Shown here: positions 24,794 to 33,482 of the stretch, piece by piece
Numbering within the stretch: position 1 is the stretch's first letter
How the letters are laid out: the number at the start of each line of letters is the position of its first letter
Assembly (NCBI RefSeq): GCF_014217625.1
Contig: NZ_CP043641.1
Location: forward strand, 2,046,001 to 2,110,000
DNA from: Leifsonia shinshuensis
GTDB lineage: Bacteria; Actinomycetota; Actinomycetes; Actinomycetales; Microbacteriaceae
Direction of reading: 5' to 3'
DNA length: 64,000 bases
Notes under the pieces: generated by a model
What the model was told of the DNA's origin: nothing
Databases searched by the model: none
The model's input: the letters and a program-made list of their open reading frames with translations, nothing else
Program-made: the position numbers and the translations under genes

Positions 24794-25641
24794 AACGAGA
24801 TCCTCAGGATTCGGCCGCCCATCTGGGCGACGGCGGGGTCGAGCTCTTCGTCGAACGGACCGAGGTCGGTGACGAACAGGTCGGTCTCGGACAGGGCGCA
24901 GTTCAGCGGCAAACCGCCCGTGCGGATGAAGTCGAGATCTCGTCCGAAGCGATCGAGGACCGCGATCCCCTCGGTGAAGAGCCCTGCGACCCAGAGGGTT
25001 CCCTCCGGCCCGGACTTGATGCACTCCGGGACGTGGTCTCCGGGCAGCGTCCTGATCAGCTGAGGTGCTTCGCCCGGGTACTTCCGGTAGAGGCGATTCG
25101 TGTAGCACTCGGCCCAGACCACCGCGCCGTCCCGTTCGACAGCCACTCCGCTCGGGTACACGTTGCCCAACTCGGCGACAGTCTCGACGTCGCCGTTCAC
25201 TCGGCGCCGGATGATACGGCCCGGCTCGCTACGATCCTCCGGGTCCCAAGTGCCGGAATCGGTCATGTAGATCGAGCCGTCCGCTCCGCGGGCGAGGTCA
25301 TGCGGTGCGAGGAAGGGCACGCCTCCGGACTGGGTGGCGACGACCTCGATCTCGAGGTCGGGAGTGAGCCGTGAAAGAGAGGGCGTTCGGGAGTGGGCCG
25401 ACCTCCACTGCCCGGCCTGGCCGCCGTTCTGAGTGAACCAGATGCTTCCATCGGGATCCGCCGACACAGCGTTGGGGCCGCCCCCGACGCGAGCGACTGT
25501 ACTGAGTTCACCATTGGGGGCCAGTTTGCGGATCGCCCCCGTGTAGGTCTCTGCGAAGATCAGGGAGCCGTCCTGCAGCAGGTCCGGACCTTGGGGGTGA
25601 CCCAAGCCGTCCGCAAGGACGTCCACGGTGTAGAGGCTCAC
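24790..25641 (-). CDS. SMP-30/gluconolactonase-like beta-propeller protein, copy 3
   Basis: 283 residues, six-bladed propeller (FLAPHDLARGADGSIYMTDSGTWDP, EPGRIIRRR, YPSGVAVERDGAVVWAEC, IKSGPEGTLWVAGLFTEGI). The start is the GTG at 25641, which shares GTGA with the stop of the upstream binding-protein gene (25638-25640). The very long open frame that runs into the binding-protein region in this frame is not coding. Copies 1-3 share the APHD/APN and TDS motifs, so they arose by duplication; keeping three in one operon suggests different stereo- or side-chain specificities. Confidence 0.8.
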   Translation of the reverse strand: MSLYTVDVLADGLGHPQGPDLLQDGSLIFAETYTGAIRKLAPNGELSTVARVGGGPNAVSADPDGSIWFTQNGGQAGQWRSAHSRTPSLSRLTPDLEIEVVATQSGGVPFLAPHDLARGADGSIYMTDSGTWDPEDRSEPGRIIRRRVNGDVETVAELGNVYPSGVAVERDGAVVWAECYTNRLYRKYPGEAPQLIRTLPGDHVPECIKSGPEGTLWVAGLFTEGIAVLDRFGRDLDFIRTGGLPLNCALSETDLFVTDLGPFDEELDPAVAQMGGRILRISL

Positions 25642-27191
25642 GAGAGCCACAGGTCCGCGTACCGGTACAGGCCCGTCCCGGAGATGTCCGGGAGCAGACC
25701 GCCGAGCTTGGTCGTGTGGCCGTCGAACGCGTCGTAGAAGCCGGCGATGATCAGCCCGCCGCGGTCGTACTGGATCTCTTGCATCCGATGCTGGATGGCC
25801 TTGCGTTTGGCGGGGTCGGTCTGCGCCGACGCCTGAAGGTAGAGGGAGTCGAACTCCGGGTCCTTGAAATGGGTGTAGTTGTTGACCGAGACCGGCGCGT
25901 CGAGCTGTTGCGCGGTGTAGAGGTAGCTGCCCGGCGACAGGATGTTCGGCGAGAACGTGTAGCTGCCGAGGTTGGGGCCGTTGAACGTCGTGCTGTCCAG
26001 CTTGTTCACGCTGATGTTCACGCCGGCCTTCTTGGCCTGCGCGGCGAACAGCTGCGAGAGCGAGAGTACTCCCGCGCCGAGATCGGTGGTGGTCAGAGTC
26101 AACGCCAGGTTCTCCGCTCCGGCCTGCTTCAGGAGGTGCTTCGCCTTGTCGAGGTCCTGGTGCCGCTGCGGAAGATCCTTCGCGTAGAAGGGGTCGCTCG
26201 GCGCGTAAAGGTCGTTCGCGAGCCGGGCGTGGCCCGCGTACGCTCCCGCATTCAGAGCCGGTCGGTCGGCGATCAGCTTGAACGCCTGCCGCACACGTAC
26301 GTCGTCGAACGGTTTCTGATCGACGCGCATCTGGAGGGGGATGAAGCTGTTCGTTGGCTGGTGCAGATACGTGACGCCCGAGCGGTTGTCGAGCAGCTTC
26401 ACCAACGTGAAGTCGACCGTGTCGGCGCCGGAGATCTGGCCCGACAGCAGGGCGTTCACCCGGGCGTTCTCGTCGTTGAACCCCACGATGCTGAGCTCGT
26501 CCAGGTACGGCTTGCCCGGGAGCCAATAGTTGGGGTTTCGCGAGAAGTCCGACCGGATGCCCGGTTGGAAATTCTTCGAGATGAACGGGCCGGTACCGAT
26601 CGGCTTGGCCTCCGTGTAGTCGGCGGGAACGATCGCCACGGCGCTGAGCATCTCCGGGAAGTCGACCGCTGCGCGCGTCAGCTTGATCTTGACGGTGCGA
26701 TCGTCGACTTTGGACGAGTTGGCCAGGTCGACGATCGACATGATGCCGGCGGCGCTTGCACCCGTTTTCGGGTCCAGCGTCATCTGTAGCGTTGCGAGGA
26801 CATCGTCGGCGGTCAGAGTCTTGCCGTTGTGGAACTCCACCCCGGAGCGGATCCGGATGGTCCACTCGTCCGCGGTGCTGTTCGTGCTGAACTCGTCGGC
26901 GAGCCGCTTCTGGACCACATAGTTGTGATCGGGATAGAACAGGGTGTCGTACTGCGCCATCCATCGCCCGTAGTCGGGGACGGAGTAGAAGAGGAACGCG
27001 CTGAGGGTGTCCGAGGAGCCGCCACCCGAGATGCCGTGGGTGAAGTGCCCGCCCCGCCGAGGAGTTCCCGTAGCGGCGTTCGTCGGGGTCACCAGTCCTC
27101 GTGGAGTGCATGCGGCCAGGGCTGCGGCGCTGGCGATCGCCAGCCCGCCGGCCGCGGCGCCGACGAGGAGATTCCTTCGTGAGATCGTCAT
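25638..27191 (-). CDS. peptide/opine-type ABC transporter substrate-binding lipoprotein (SBP family 5), copy 2
   Basis: 517 residues. The signal has a twin-arginine pattern (TISRRNLLVGA) and lipobox LAAC. The mature part closely parallels the copy at 21317-22879 (GTPRRGG at the N-terminus, FNDENARVNALLSGQISGADTVDFTL, LNKAGAYA-like domain with SQLFAAQAKKAGVNISVNKLDS). It lies immediately after the ATPase gene (32 bp) in the order permease-permease-ATPase-SBP, so this is probably the primary receptor and the other a paralogue with different affinity. Confidence 0.9.
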   Translation of the reverse strand: MTISRRNLLVGAAAGGLAIASAAALAACTPRGLVTPTNAATGTPRRGGHFTHGISGGGSSDTLSAFLFYSVPDYGRWMAQYDTLFYPDHNYVVQKRLADEFSTNSTADEWTIRIRSGVEFHNGKTLTADDVLATLQMTLDPKTGASAAGIMSIVDLANSSKVDDRTVKIKLTRAAVDFPEMLSAVAIVPADYTEAKPIGTGPFISKNFQPGIRSDFSRNPNYWLPGKPYLDELSIVGFNDENARVNALLSGQISGADTVDFTLVKLLDNRSGVTYLHQPTNSFIPLQMRVDQKPFDDVRVRQAFKLIADRPALNAGAYAGHARLANDLYAPSDPFYAKDLPQRHQDLDKAKHLLKQAGAENLALTLTTTDLGAGVLSLSQLFAAQAKKAGVNISVNKLDSTTFNGPNLGSYTFSPNILSPGSYLYTAQQLDAPVSVNNYTHFKDPEFDSLYLQASAQTDPAKRKAIQHRMQEIQYDRGGLIIAGFYDAFDGHTTKLGGLLPDISGTGLYRYADLWLS

Positions 27192-27223
27192 GTCAGTCCG
27201 TTCTGTGGTGCCTTCTGGATAGG

Positions 27224-28822
27224 TCAGCGGCGGGTGGGTAGCGTGCGGAACAGCGAGGGTGTGTCTGCGAGGAGCCGGCGCGTGTAGTCGGCTCGAGGAG
27301 AATCCAGGACCGCGTCGACGCTGCCCGTCTCGACCACACGACCGTCCTTGAGCACGACGACATCGTTTGCGATCTCGCGCACCACCGCGAGGTTGTGGGT
27401 GACGAAGAGCATGCTCAGCTTCTCCTCGTCCCGAAGCCTGTCGAGAAGCGAGAGGATGACGGCCTGAACCGACACGTCCAGAGCGCTCGTCACCTCGTCG
27501 CAGATCAGCATTCGCGGTTCACACGCGATGGCCCGGGCGATGGCAGCCCGCTGGCGTTCGCCGCCGGAGAGCTCGCGAGGACGGCGATCGACGAGCGAAG
27601 CGGACAGCGCCACCTTTTCGAACGCCTCCAGGGCTTTCTCCCGTGCTGCAGCACCACGCAGACCGAAGAACTGCTGAATCGGCACCAGGACGCTGTCCAT
27701 GACGCTGAGGCGCGGATTGAGAGCGCGGTCCGCGCTTTGGAAGATGTATTGGATCTCGCGTCGTTCGGATGCGATTCTCGCCCGGACCTTCGTCGCGAGC
27801 TTCTCGCCGCCGAACTCGATATCCCCCGACCAGTTGGAGTTCAAACCCACGATCGACCGCGACAGCGTCGATTTTCCTGACCCGGATTCACCGACGAGGG
27901 CCACACACGACCCCGACGTGACGCGCAGATCCACTTCGAACAGCACCTGCTTAGTTCCGTACCACGCGTCGACGCCTCGGATCTCCAGGACTGCGGGAGC
28001 ACCGTCCGTGGCCTCCCGCGTCGACGTCAGCAGCCGGCGGCCAGCGATGTCGGGGATCGCGCCCAGCAGCCGCTTGGTGTAGTCGTGTGCGGGCTGACCG
28101 AAGAGCTCGACGGAATCGCGGTCTTCGACTACGTCTCCCTCTTCGAGGACGATGACGCGATCGGCGAGCTCACGCACGACGGAGAGGTCATGGGTGACAT
28201 ACAGAGCGACGACCTGGTTGCTGTGGCACAGCGTACGGACGGTCTCCAGCACCTTCGACTGCGTCGAGACGTCGAGGCCGGTGGTGATCTCATCGAGTAC
28301 GACCACCGAAGGGCGCACGAGGAAGGCCAAGGCGATGATCACGCGCTGTAACTGCCCGCCTGAGAGCTGGTGCGGGTACTTGCGGAGGAATTCCTTGCTG
28401 GATGGCAGGTTGACGTCCGCGAGAACCGTGCTGATCCGTTCGGTCAGCTGTTCGCGGTCGAGGTCGGCGAGGTGCGTTTGGCCGAGCTCCTCGAAGTGGC
28501 GTCCGATGCGCCGGGTCGGGCTGAGTGCTGAGGCGGGGTCTTGGGAGACGAACGCGACCTCCGACCCCCGGAGCGCCCGCAGCTCGCGGTCCGAAAGATC
28601 GAAGATGTTCCTGCCCCGAATGCGGATCTCGCCGCCGGTGACCTGCGCACCCGGGCGAAGGTGTCCGAGCACGGTGGTGCCGATGGTGGTCTTGCCGCTG
28701 CCGGATTCACCGACGAGTGCGACGATCTCGCCGGCGTCGGCCGTCAGTGAGACTCCGTGCAGGATCTCCCTGCCCGAGAGGAGTTCGACTCGGAGGTCGT
28801 CGATTTCCAGGACGGCGCTCAT
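27224..28822 (-). CDS. Dpp/Opp-type ABC transporter ATP-binding protein, two ATPase domains fused
   Basis: 532 residues carrying two complete nucleotide-binding domains, equivalent to DppD and DppF in one chain. Domain 1: Walker A GESGSGKTT (about 38-46), signature LSGGQLQR, Walker B VVVLDEITTGLD. Domain 2: GESGSGKST, LSGGERQR, LICDEVTSALD. It powers the importer formed with the two permeases upstream. The ATG at 28822 overlaps the stop codon of the DppC-like gene by one base. The frame is open to 29695 but that part is the shadow of the permease gene. Confidence 0.92.
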   Translation of the reverse strand: MSAVLEIDDLRVELLSGREILHGVSLTADAGEIVALVGESGSGKTTIGTTVLGHLRPGAQVTGGEIRIRGRNIFDLSDRELRALRGSEVAFVSQDPASALSPTRRIGRHFEELGQTHLADLDREQLTERISTVLADVNLPSSKEFLRKYPHQLSGGQLQRVIIALAFLVRPSVVVLDEITTGLDVSTQSKVLETVRTLCHSNQVVALYVTHDLSVVRELADRVIVLEEGDVVEDRDSVELFGQPAHDYTKRLLGAIPDIAGRRLLTSTREATDGAPAVLEIRGVDAWYGTKQVLFEVDLRVTSGSCVALVGESGSGKSTLSRSIVGLNSNWSGDIEFGGEKLATKVRARIASERREIQYIFQSADRALNPRLSVMDSVLVPIQQFFGLRGAAAREKALEAFEKVALSASLVDRRPRELSGGERQRAAIARAIACEPRMLICDEVTSALDVSVQAVILSLLDRLRDEEKLSMLFVTHNLAVVREIANDVVVLKDGRVVETGSVDAVLDSPRADYTRRLLADTPSLFRTLPTRR

Positions 28823-29775
28823 CAAGACTCCTTGTCGGTGCGGGCGGTCTGCGGCGGCCGGAAGCCGGTTCTGCGGATCAGGCCGGGAGCCCGGCCTGTG
28901 CGAACGCCGGAGACGCTGCGGCTGACACCCTCGCCGAGGGTGTTCGTCGCCAGGGTGAAGAGGGCGATCATCAGCACGGGAGCCAGCGCAGCCCACGGCT
29001 GAAGGGTGAGCCCGGAACGGTTCTCGTTGACCATCAGTCCCCAGTCCGCGAGCGGGGCCTGGACACCGAACCCCAGAAAGCTCAGCCCTGCGATAGCGCC
29101 GATCGACCAGGTGAGAACGGCGCCGGTCTGCACGATGAGCGGGGTGGCGATGTTGGGGAGGACGTCCCGCAGCAGGATGCGCCACCGGGGTACTCCCATC
29201 ATCTCGACCGCCTCGACGTACTCCTGCGTGACCGTGTCGAGCGTCACACTGCGTACCAGACGGCCGACGACCGGACTCCAGCCGATCGCGACCAGCACGA
29301 CGATGAGGAACTGACTCTGGCCGAGGAGTGAGACGAAGAGCAGCACGAACACGATCGAGGGGAACGCGAGCAGGACGTCCATGATCCACACGATGACGGC
29401 GTCGACCCGTCCCGACGAGTAGCCGGCGATCAGACCGAGAACGGCACCGAGGAGGACGCCGATGAGAGTCGCTGCCGCTGACATCCAGACGACAGTGAAG
29501 CCGCCTGCCAGAACGCGCGAGTAGACGTCGGCGCCGAGGTAGTCGGTCCCGAGGATGGAGCCGGCGCCTGGGGCTTGGAAGGGGCCCCCGACGATCTCGG
29601 TCGGATCGTGCGGGGCGATGAAGGGGCCGACGACCGCGACGAGCACGATGAGGAGTGTGCCGATCGACCCGATGACGAACTGGAGGTTCAGCCATCGCGG
29701 CCGCTGCCGGCCGCTCGGAGGAGGGGTCACGACCTCGGTGTAGGAGGTGACGGGAGGGGCTTCTCGAGCAGCCAT
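28822..29775 (-). CDS. Dpp/Opp-type ABC transporter permease (DppC-like)
   Basis: 317 residues, six TM segments, binding-protein-dependent transport system inner-membrane component. Recognisable parts are the N-terminal TM after RWLNLQFVIGS, the periplasmic GPFIAPHDPTEIVG and ILGTDYLGADVYSRVL stretch typical of DppC, and the EAA loop EYVEAVEMMGVPRWRILLRDVLPN. It starts 2 bp after the DppB-like stop. Confidence 0.9.
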   Translation of the reverse strand: MAAREAPPVTSYTEVVTPPPSGRQRPRWLNLQFVIGSIGTLLIVLVAVVGPFIAPHDPTEIVGGPFQAPGAGSILGTDYLGADVYSRVLAGGFTVVWMSAAATLIGVLLGAVLGLIAGYSSGRVDAVIVWIMDVLLAFPSIVFVLLFVSLLGQSQFLIVVLVAIGWSPVVGRLVRSVTLDTVTQEYVEAVEMMGVPRWRILLRDVLPNIATPLIVQTGAVLTWSIGAIAGLSFLGFGVQAPLADWGLMVNENRSGLTLQPWAALAPVLMIALFTLATNTLGEGVSRSVSGVRTGRAPGLIRRTGFRPPQTARTDKES

Positions 29776-29777
29776 GT

Positions 29778-30791
29778 TCAGCTCCGTGTTCTCAGCTTCG
29801 GCGTGAGCAGAACTGTCACCACGTCGGCCAGCAGGTTGAAGAGGACCACGCCGGCAGCGAAGACGAGCGTGACCGCTTGGATCACGGGGAGGTCGCGCTG
29901 CGCGACCGCAGCGTTGAGGGCTCCACCGAGTCCCGGATAGTTGAAGACGTACTCGACGACCACGACTCCGCCGAGCAGGTAGCCGAGCATCATCGCGGTC
30001 CCCTGCGCTGCCGGTACCACCGCGTTCGGCACGGCGTGGCGCCAGATCACCGTGCGCTCCGGCAACCCACGAAGCCGAGCCATCGAGACGTAATCGGAAT
30101 CGAGGATGTCGATCATCGATGCGCGCACCAGACGTGCCAGGAATGGCACAGTCGCCAGCAGAAGGGTGATGACCGGAAGAGCCATCAGCTCGGGATGCTG
30201 GAACGGCGAGTCGCCGGTCGGAATGATCGACGCCGCAGGGAAGAGGGTGAAGACGGCGGTCGAGAGCAAGAGGAGCACGAAAGAACCGATGACGAAGTCC
30301 GGCAACGCCATCATGGCGAGGAAGCTGCCGTTCACGACTTGGTCGGTCGCCCCGTCGCGGCGGATCGCGAGGACGATTCCGACGACGATGGAGATGATGA
30401 TCATCAGCACGGCGACGATGAGCATGAGCGACAACGAGTTCGTCAGCCGTACACCCAACAGGTCGCTCACCGGCCCCCGGCTGGCGAGCGAGGTGCCGAA
30501 GTCGCCGCGCACCACCCCGAAGAGCCAGTCGCCGTACTGCACGATCGCGGGCCGGTTCAGGCCGAGCGTCTCGCGCAGCGCCTCCACCCGCTCAGGTGTC
30601 GCGTACTTTCCGAGGATCGCGCGCGCGGGATCGGAGGGCAGGAGCTGCGTGGCCATGAATACGATGACCGAGACGACCCAGAGCACGAGGACACCCAGCC
30701 CGAGTCGCCGGAGGACCCAGTTCCAGGACGCTCCTCTGCGTCGGCTCGTCCGTTTGATCATGGGCGCTGCGGCGATCGTCGTCTCTGCCAT
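29778..30791 (-). CDS. Dpp/Opp-type ABC transporter permease (DppB-like)
   Basis: 337 residues. Typical DppB N-terminus (LRRLGLGVLVLWVVSVIVFM, then LPSDPARAILG and LGLNRPAIVQYGDWLFGVVRGDFGTSL) and EAA loop DYVSMARLRGLPERTVIWRHAVPN. The ATG at 30791 is used; it lies 20 bp after the isochorismatase-fold gene. Forms the membrane pore with the DppC-like protein for uptake of a peptide, opine or similar amine-containing compound. Confidence 0.9.
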   Translation of the reverse strand: MAETTIAAAPMIKRTSRRRGASWNWVLRRLGLGVLVLWVVSVIVFMATQLLPSDPARAILGKYATPERVEALRETLGLNRPAIVQYGDWLFGVVRGDFGTSLASRGPVSDLLGVRLTNSLSLMLIVAVLMIIISIVVGIVLAIRRDGATDQVVNGSFLAMMALPDFVIGSFVLLLLSTAVFTLFPAASIIPTGDSPFQHPELMALPVITLLLATVPFLARLVRASMIDILDSDYVSMARLRGLPERTVIWRHAVPNAVVPAAQGTAMMLGYLLGGVVVVEYVFNYPGLGGALNAAVAQRDLPVIQAVTLVFAAGVVLFNLLADVVTVLLTPKLRTRS

Positions 30792-30811
30792 GAGGTACTC
30801 GCTCTCTCCGC

Positions 30812-31408
30812 CTAGCGGTCGAGCGCTTCGACGACATCGGCGGTGGTAGCCACGTCGCACAGCATCGAGAGACCGTGCGCGAGCGCCCCCTCGTGCCACT
30901 CCGCGCTGACGGAGCTCAGCGCGTCCGAGGCGAGCACGACACGGTAGCCGAGGTCGGCGGCGTAACGCGCGGTGCTCTCGACGGAGAGGTTGGTGTAGGT
31001 CCCGGTGAGGATGAGGCTGTCGATCGCTCCTGCGCGCAGAGTGAGTTCGAGGTCGGTTCCGGTGAACGCGCTGACACGTTGTTTGTGCACGACGATCTCG
31101 CCGTCGAGCGGCTCGAGCCCAGGTACGACGTCCATGCCGTCGGCGCCGTCCTGCAGGTCGTCGTATTCGGCCAGCTCCTTGAAGAGCGGAGTGATCATGC
31201 CCCCGGGGCGGATGCCCGTCGCGCTCTTGTGGTGGACGTGGATCACTTCGGCGCCGGTCGCTCTGGCTGTGGAGAGAAGGGCGACGATGTGGCTCACCTG
31301 ATCCTGCTCCGCGAGGTGTTCGGCGACGGGGCCGTCGCTGACGACGCTTTGGTGCATGTCGAGCACGAGAAGCGCAGTGCTGGCCGGGTTGAGGGGTTCG
31401 AGCGACAT
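30812..31408 (-). CDS. isochorismatase-fold hydrolase lacking the catalytic cysteine
   Basis: 198-residue cysteine-hydrolase-like protein. The Asp of LVLDMHQ and Lys of HKQRVSAF are in place, but where the amidohydrolase subgroup has Cys (TNVCVESTAR) this protein reads TNLSVESTAR with a Ser (TCC codon). Vinyl-ether-hydrolysing members such as EntB and PhzD also lack the Cys. So it is more likely a hydrolase of that type, or a non-nitrilase variant, than an N-carbamoyl or nicotinamidase-type amidase. It lies between the SDR and the ABC permease genes in the same operon. Confidence 0.85.
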   Translation of the reverse strand: MSLEPLNPASTALLVLDMHQSVVSDGPVAEHLAEQDQVSHIVALLSTARATGAEVIHVHHKSATGIRPGGMITPLFKELAEYDDLQDGADGMDVVPGLEPLDGEIVVHKQRVSAFTGTDLELTLRAGAIDSLILTGTYTNLSVESTARYAADLGYRVVLASDALSSVSAEWHEGALAHGLSMLCDVATTADVVEALDR

Positions 31409-31445
31409 AGGGCTTCCTTCGGGGGTCGTGAAAGGTGGTACGGCG

Positions 31446-32219
31446 TCAGCCGTAGTAGTGGTTCATCGCGGACTGGCCGCCATCGATCGGGATGGTGGTG
31501 CCCGCGAGGAATGCCGGCGCCTCCGACACCAGGTACCGGATCACCTCAGCGACCTCCGCCGGATCTGCAGCGCGGGAAAGCGGATTGAGGCGGCGCATGA
31601 AACCCGCGTCCACGTCGTCGATGAACACATCGTTCATGGGCGTTCTGATCCAGCCCGGGGCGACCGCATTCGCGACGATCCCATCCAGTGCCAGATCCAC
31701 GGTGAGTCCGCGGGCCAGCGAATGCAGCGCAGCCTTCGCCGCGCTGTAGTGCGGCAGCCCGGCGTCGCTGATGATCCCGCTCACCGATCCGACGAGGACG
31801 ATGCGGCCCTGTCCTTGCGCTCGCATGTGGGGGACGACGGCCATGCTGGCCAGGGCCGCCCCGGTGACCACGACGTCGAACATCGTCCGCCACGCGTCAG
31901 GAGTCATCTCGGCGAACGGTCGGACGTCGAGGATGCCGGCGTTGCTCACCAGGGCATTGATGCGACCAAACGACTCGACGGTCGAGGCGACTAGATCGCG
32001 CACCGAGGACTCGACCGAGATGTCCGTCGGCACCGCGGCGACCTCTGCGCCATCGACGGCGGCGTCGCGCAGCCGTTCCGCCGCATCCCAGAGCAGGTCG
32101 GCTCGGCGACCGGCGATGACGGTCGTCCATCCTTGACCGACGAGCGCTTCGGCCGTGGCATAGCCGATTCCTGTGCCTCCACCCGTGACGATCGCCACCG
32201 GCGCGCCGCTCGTATTCAT
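31446..32219 (-). CDS. SDR family NAD(P)-dependent oxidoreductase
   Basis: 257-residue classical SDR: GGGTGIGYATAEAL cofactor loop, SNAGILDV, catalytic GSVSGIISD, YSAAKAALHSLARGL (Tyr-x3-Lys), and IPIDGGQSAMNHYYG at the end. The ATG at 32219 makes it the first gene of the long minus-strand operon, behind a 320-bp divergent control region shared with an AraC gene. The substrate is unknown; as first gene it may carry out the first intracellular redox step. Confidence 0.87.
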   Translation of the reverse strand: MNTSGAPVAIVTGGGTGIGYATAEALVGQGWTTVIAGRRADLLWDAAERLRDAAVDGAEVAAVPTDISVESSVRDLVASTVESFGRINALVSNAGILDVRPFAEMTPDAWRTMFDVVVTGAALASMAVVPHMRAQGQGRIVLVGSVSGIISDAGLPHYSAAKAALHSLARGLTVDLALDGIVANAVAPGWIRTPMNDVFIDDVDAGFMRRLNPLSRAADPAEVAEVIRYLVSEAPAFLAGTTIPIDGGQSAMNHYYG

Positions 32220-32539
32220 TCGGTGCCTTCCGCCGAGTCCGCAGTTCTGTTGGACGACACTAAATTCGCGACAGCGTCGATCGTTTGTCTTTCTCGACCC
32301 TGGGTTTGACTCTCGGTGTCCTTGCCGTTTCAGCCAGCCGGCGACGGCCCGCTCCGCCGTATTTCCCGATCGTTTCGTTTCTGTGAAGCCTCTGTTTCAG
32401 CGGTGAACGCCCTAGTCGCCACGTGCAAGACTCATGTCCGCAACCGCACGATGCGCGAAAAAGGGGCCCGGCGGCTGTAGCGTCGCGTTAGCCTCCCTCC
32501 GAGGACGGGCGACGACGCCCGCCGAAGGGAAAGTGGCAC
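32220..32539. promoter_or_regulatory. divergent control region, SDR operon / AraC gene
   Basis: The 320-bp gap holds no gene. Two similar tracts, GATCGTTTGTCTTTC from 32279 and GATCGTTTCGTTTCT from 32368, are direct repeats 89 bp apart and are candidate half-sites for the adjacent AraC regulator. A GC-rich short dyad (CGGGCGACGACGCCCG) lies near 32505. Promoter hexamers could not be fixed. Confidence 0.35.
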
Positions 32540-33475
32540 ATGTTCATCTCCACTCAGGGTCTGGATGCGGCTTCCGGACGCGACACTTGGCGAGACCTCC
32601 TCTCTAATGCCTTCGTTCCGATGCAGGCCGTTCTGCCGGAACATGAGACTTTCCAGGGCGAGATCCTCGAGCATTCGCTCGGCGGGACGTTCATCTCTTC
32701 AGTTTCGGCGGGCGCGCACGTGGCTCGACGAACCTCGGCGCATGTCGCGTCCGCGGAGAACGAGTATCTGAAGCTCAGCACCCCGCTCACCGGCATGTGC
32801 CGCGTCGAGCAGGAGGGGAAGCAGGTTCTGCTCAACCCGGGTGATCTGACGGTGTACGACACCAACCGGCCGTTCACGCTCTCCTTCGATGGACCGTCGA
32901 AGATGCTCGTGATGATGTTCCCGCCGCAGGCCCTCAATCTCTCGCGCGATCTGCTCCCGGACGTGCTCCTCGAGCATTACTCGGGGACGACCGGGATCGG
33001 GACTCTGGTCTCGCCGCTTCTAAACAATCTGGTGCGGCACTTCGACGAGATCGACCCGAGCAGCAATAGCAGACTCGCGAGCAACGTTCTCGACCTGGTC
33101 GCGATCTTGTTCGCCGAGCGCCTTCAGGTGCCGGTGATGCGCAGCCCTAACCAGACCCTCATCGTTCGGGCGCACGATCTCATCGAGCGCAACCTGGACG
33201 ATGCCGAGCTTGGTCCCGAGCTCGTTGCCGCCACCATTCATATCTCGGTGAGCTATCTCCACAAGCTTTTCAAACAGGATGGTCGCTCGGTGAGCAGGTA
33301 CATCCTGGAGCGTCGCCTTGAGCGGTGTCGACGCGACTTGGTCGACCCGGTGCATCACATGGTTCCGGTGGGGTCGATCGGCGCCCGTTGGGGGTTCCCG
33401 GACGCAGCGCGGTTCAGCCGCGTCTTCAAGGCCGCCTATGGAATCTCACCACGCGACTACCGGCTGGCCCACTGA
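32540..33475 (+). CDS. AraC family regulator, FeaR-like (second copy)
   Basis: 311 residues: cupin-like sensor (NEYLKLSTPLTGMCRVEQEG, LLNPGDLTVYDTNRP) and C-terminal double HTH (VSYLHKLFKQDGRSVSRYI, ARWGFPDAARFSRVFKAAYG). The C-terminus shares LERCRRDLVDP, WGF-DAA-FSRVFKA and YG-SP with the AraC protein at 9557-10525, so the two are paralogues. It is divergent from the 15-kb operon and is its probable activator. AAGGGAAAGTGGCAC precedes the ATG. Confidence 0.88.
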   Translation: MFISTQGLDAASGRDTWRDLLSNAFVPMQAVLPEHETFQGEILEHSLGGTFISSVSAGAHVARRTSAHVASAENEYLKLSTPLTGMCRVEQEGKQVLLNPGDLTVYDTNRPFTLSFDGPSKMLVMMFPPQALNLSRDLLPDVLLEHYSGTTGIGTLVSPLLNNLVRHFDEIDPSSNSRLASNVLDLVAILFAERLQVPVMRSPNQTLIVRAHDLIERNLDDAELGPELVAATIHISVSYLHKLFKQDGRSVSRYILERRLERCRRDLVDPVHHMVPVGSIGARWGFPDAARFSRVFKAAYGISPRDYRLAH

Positions 33476-33482
33476 CGCCAGG

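Noticed and set aside
24790..27111. 773-aa open frame joining the SMP-30 copy 3 to the binding-protein region
   Set aside because: The upstream part overlaps the binding protein at 25638-27191 in another frame and lacks any motif. The GTG at 25641 with a 4-bp overlap is the real start.
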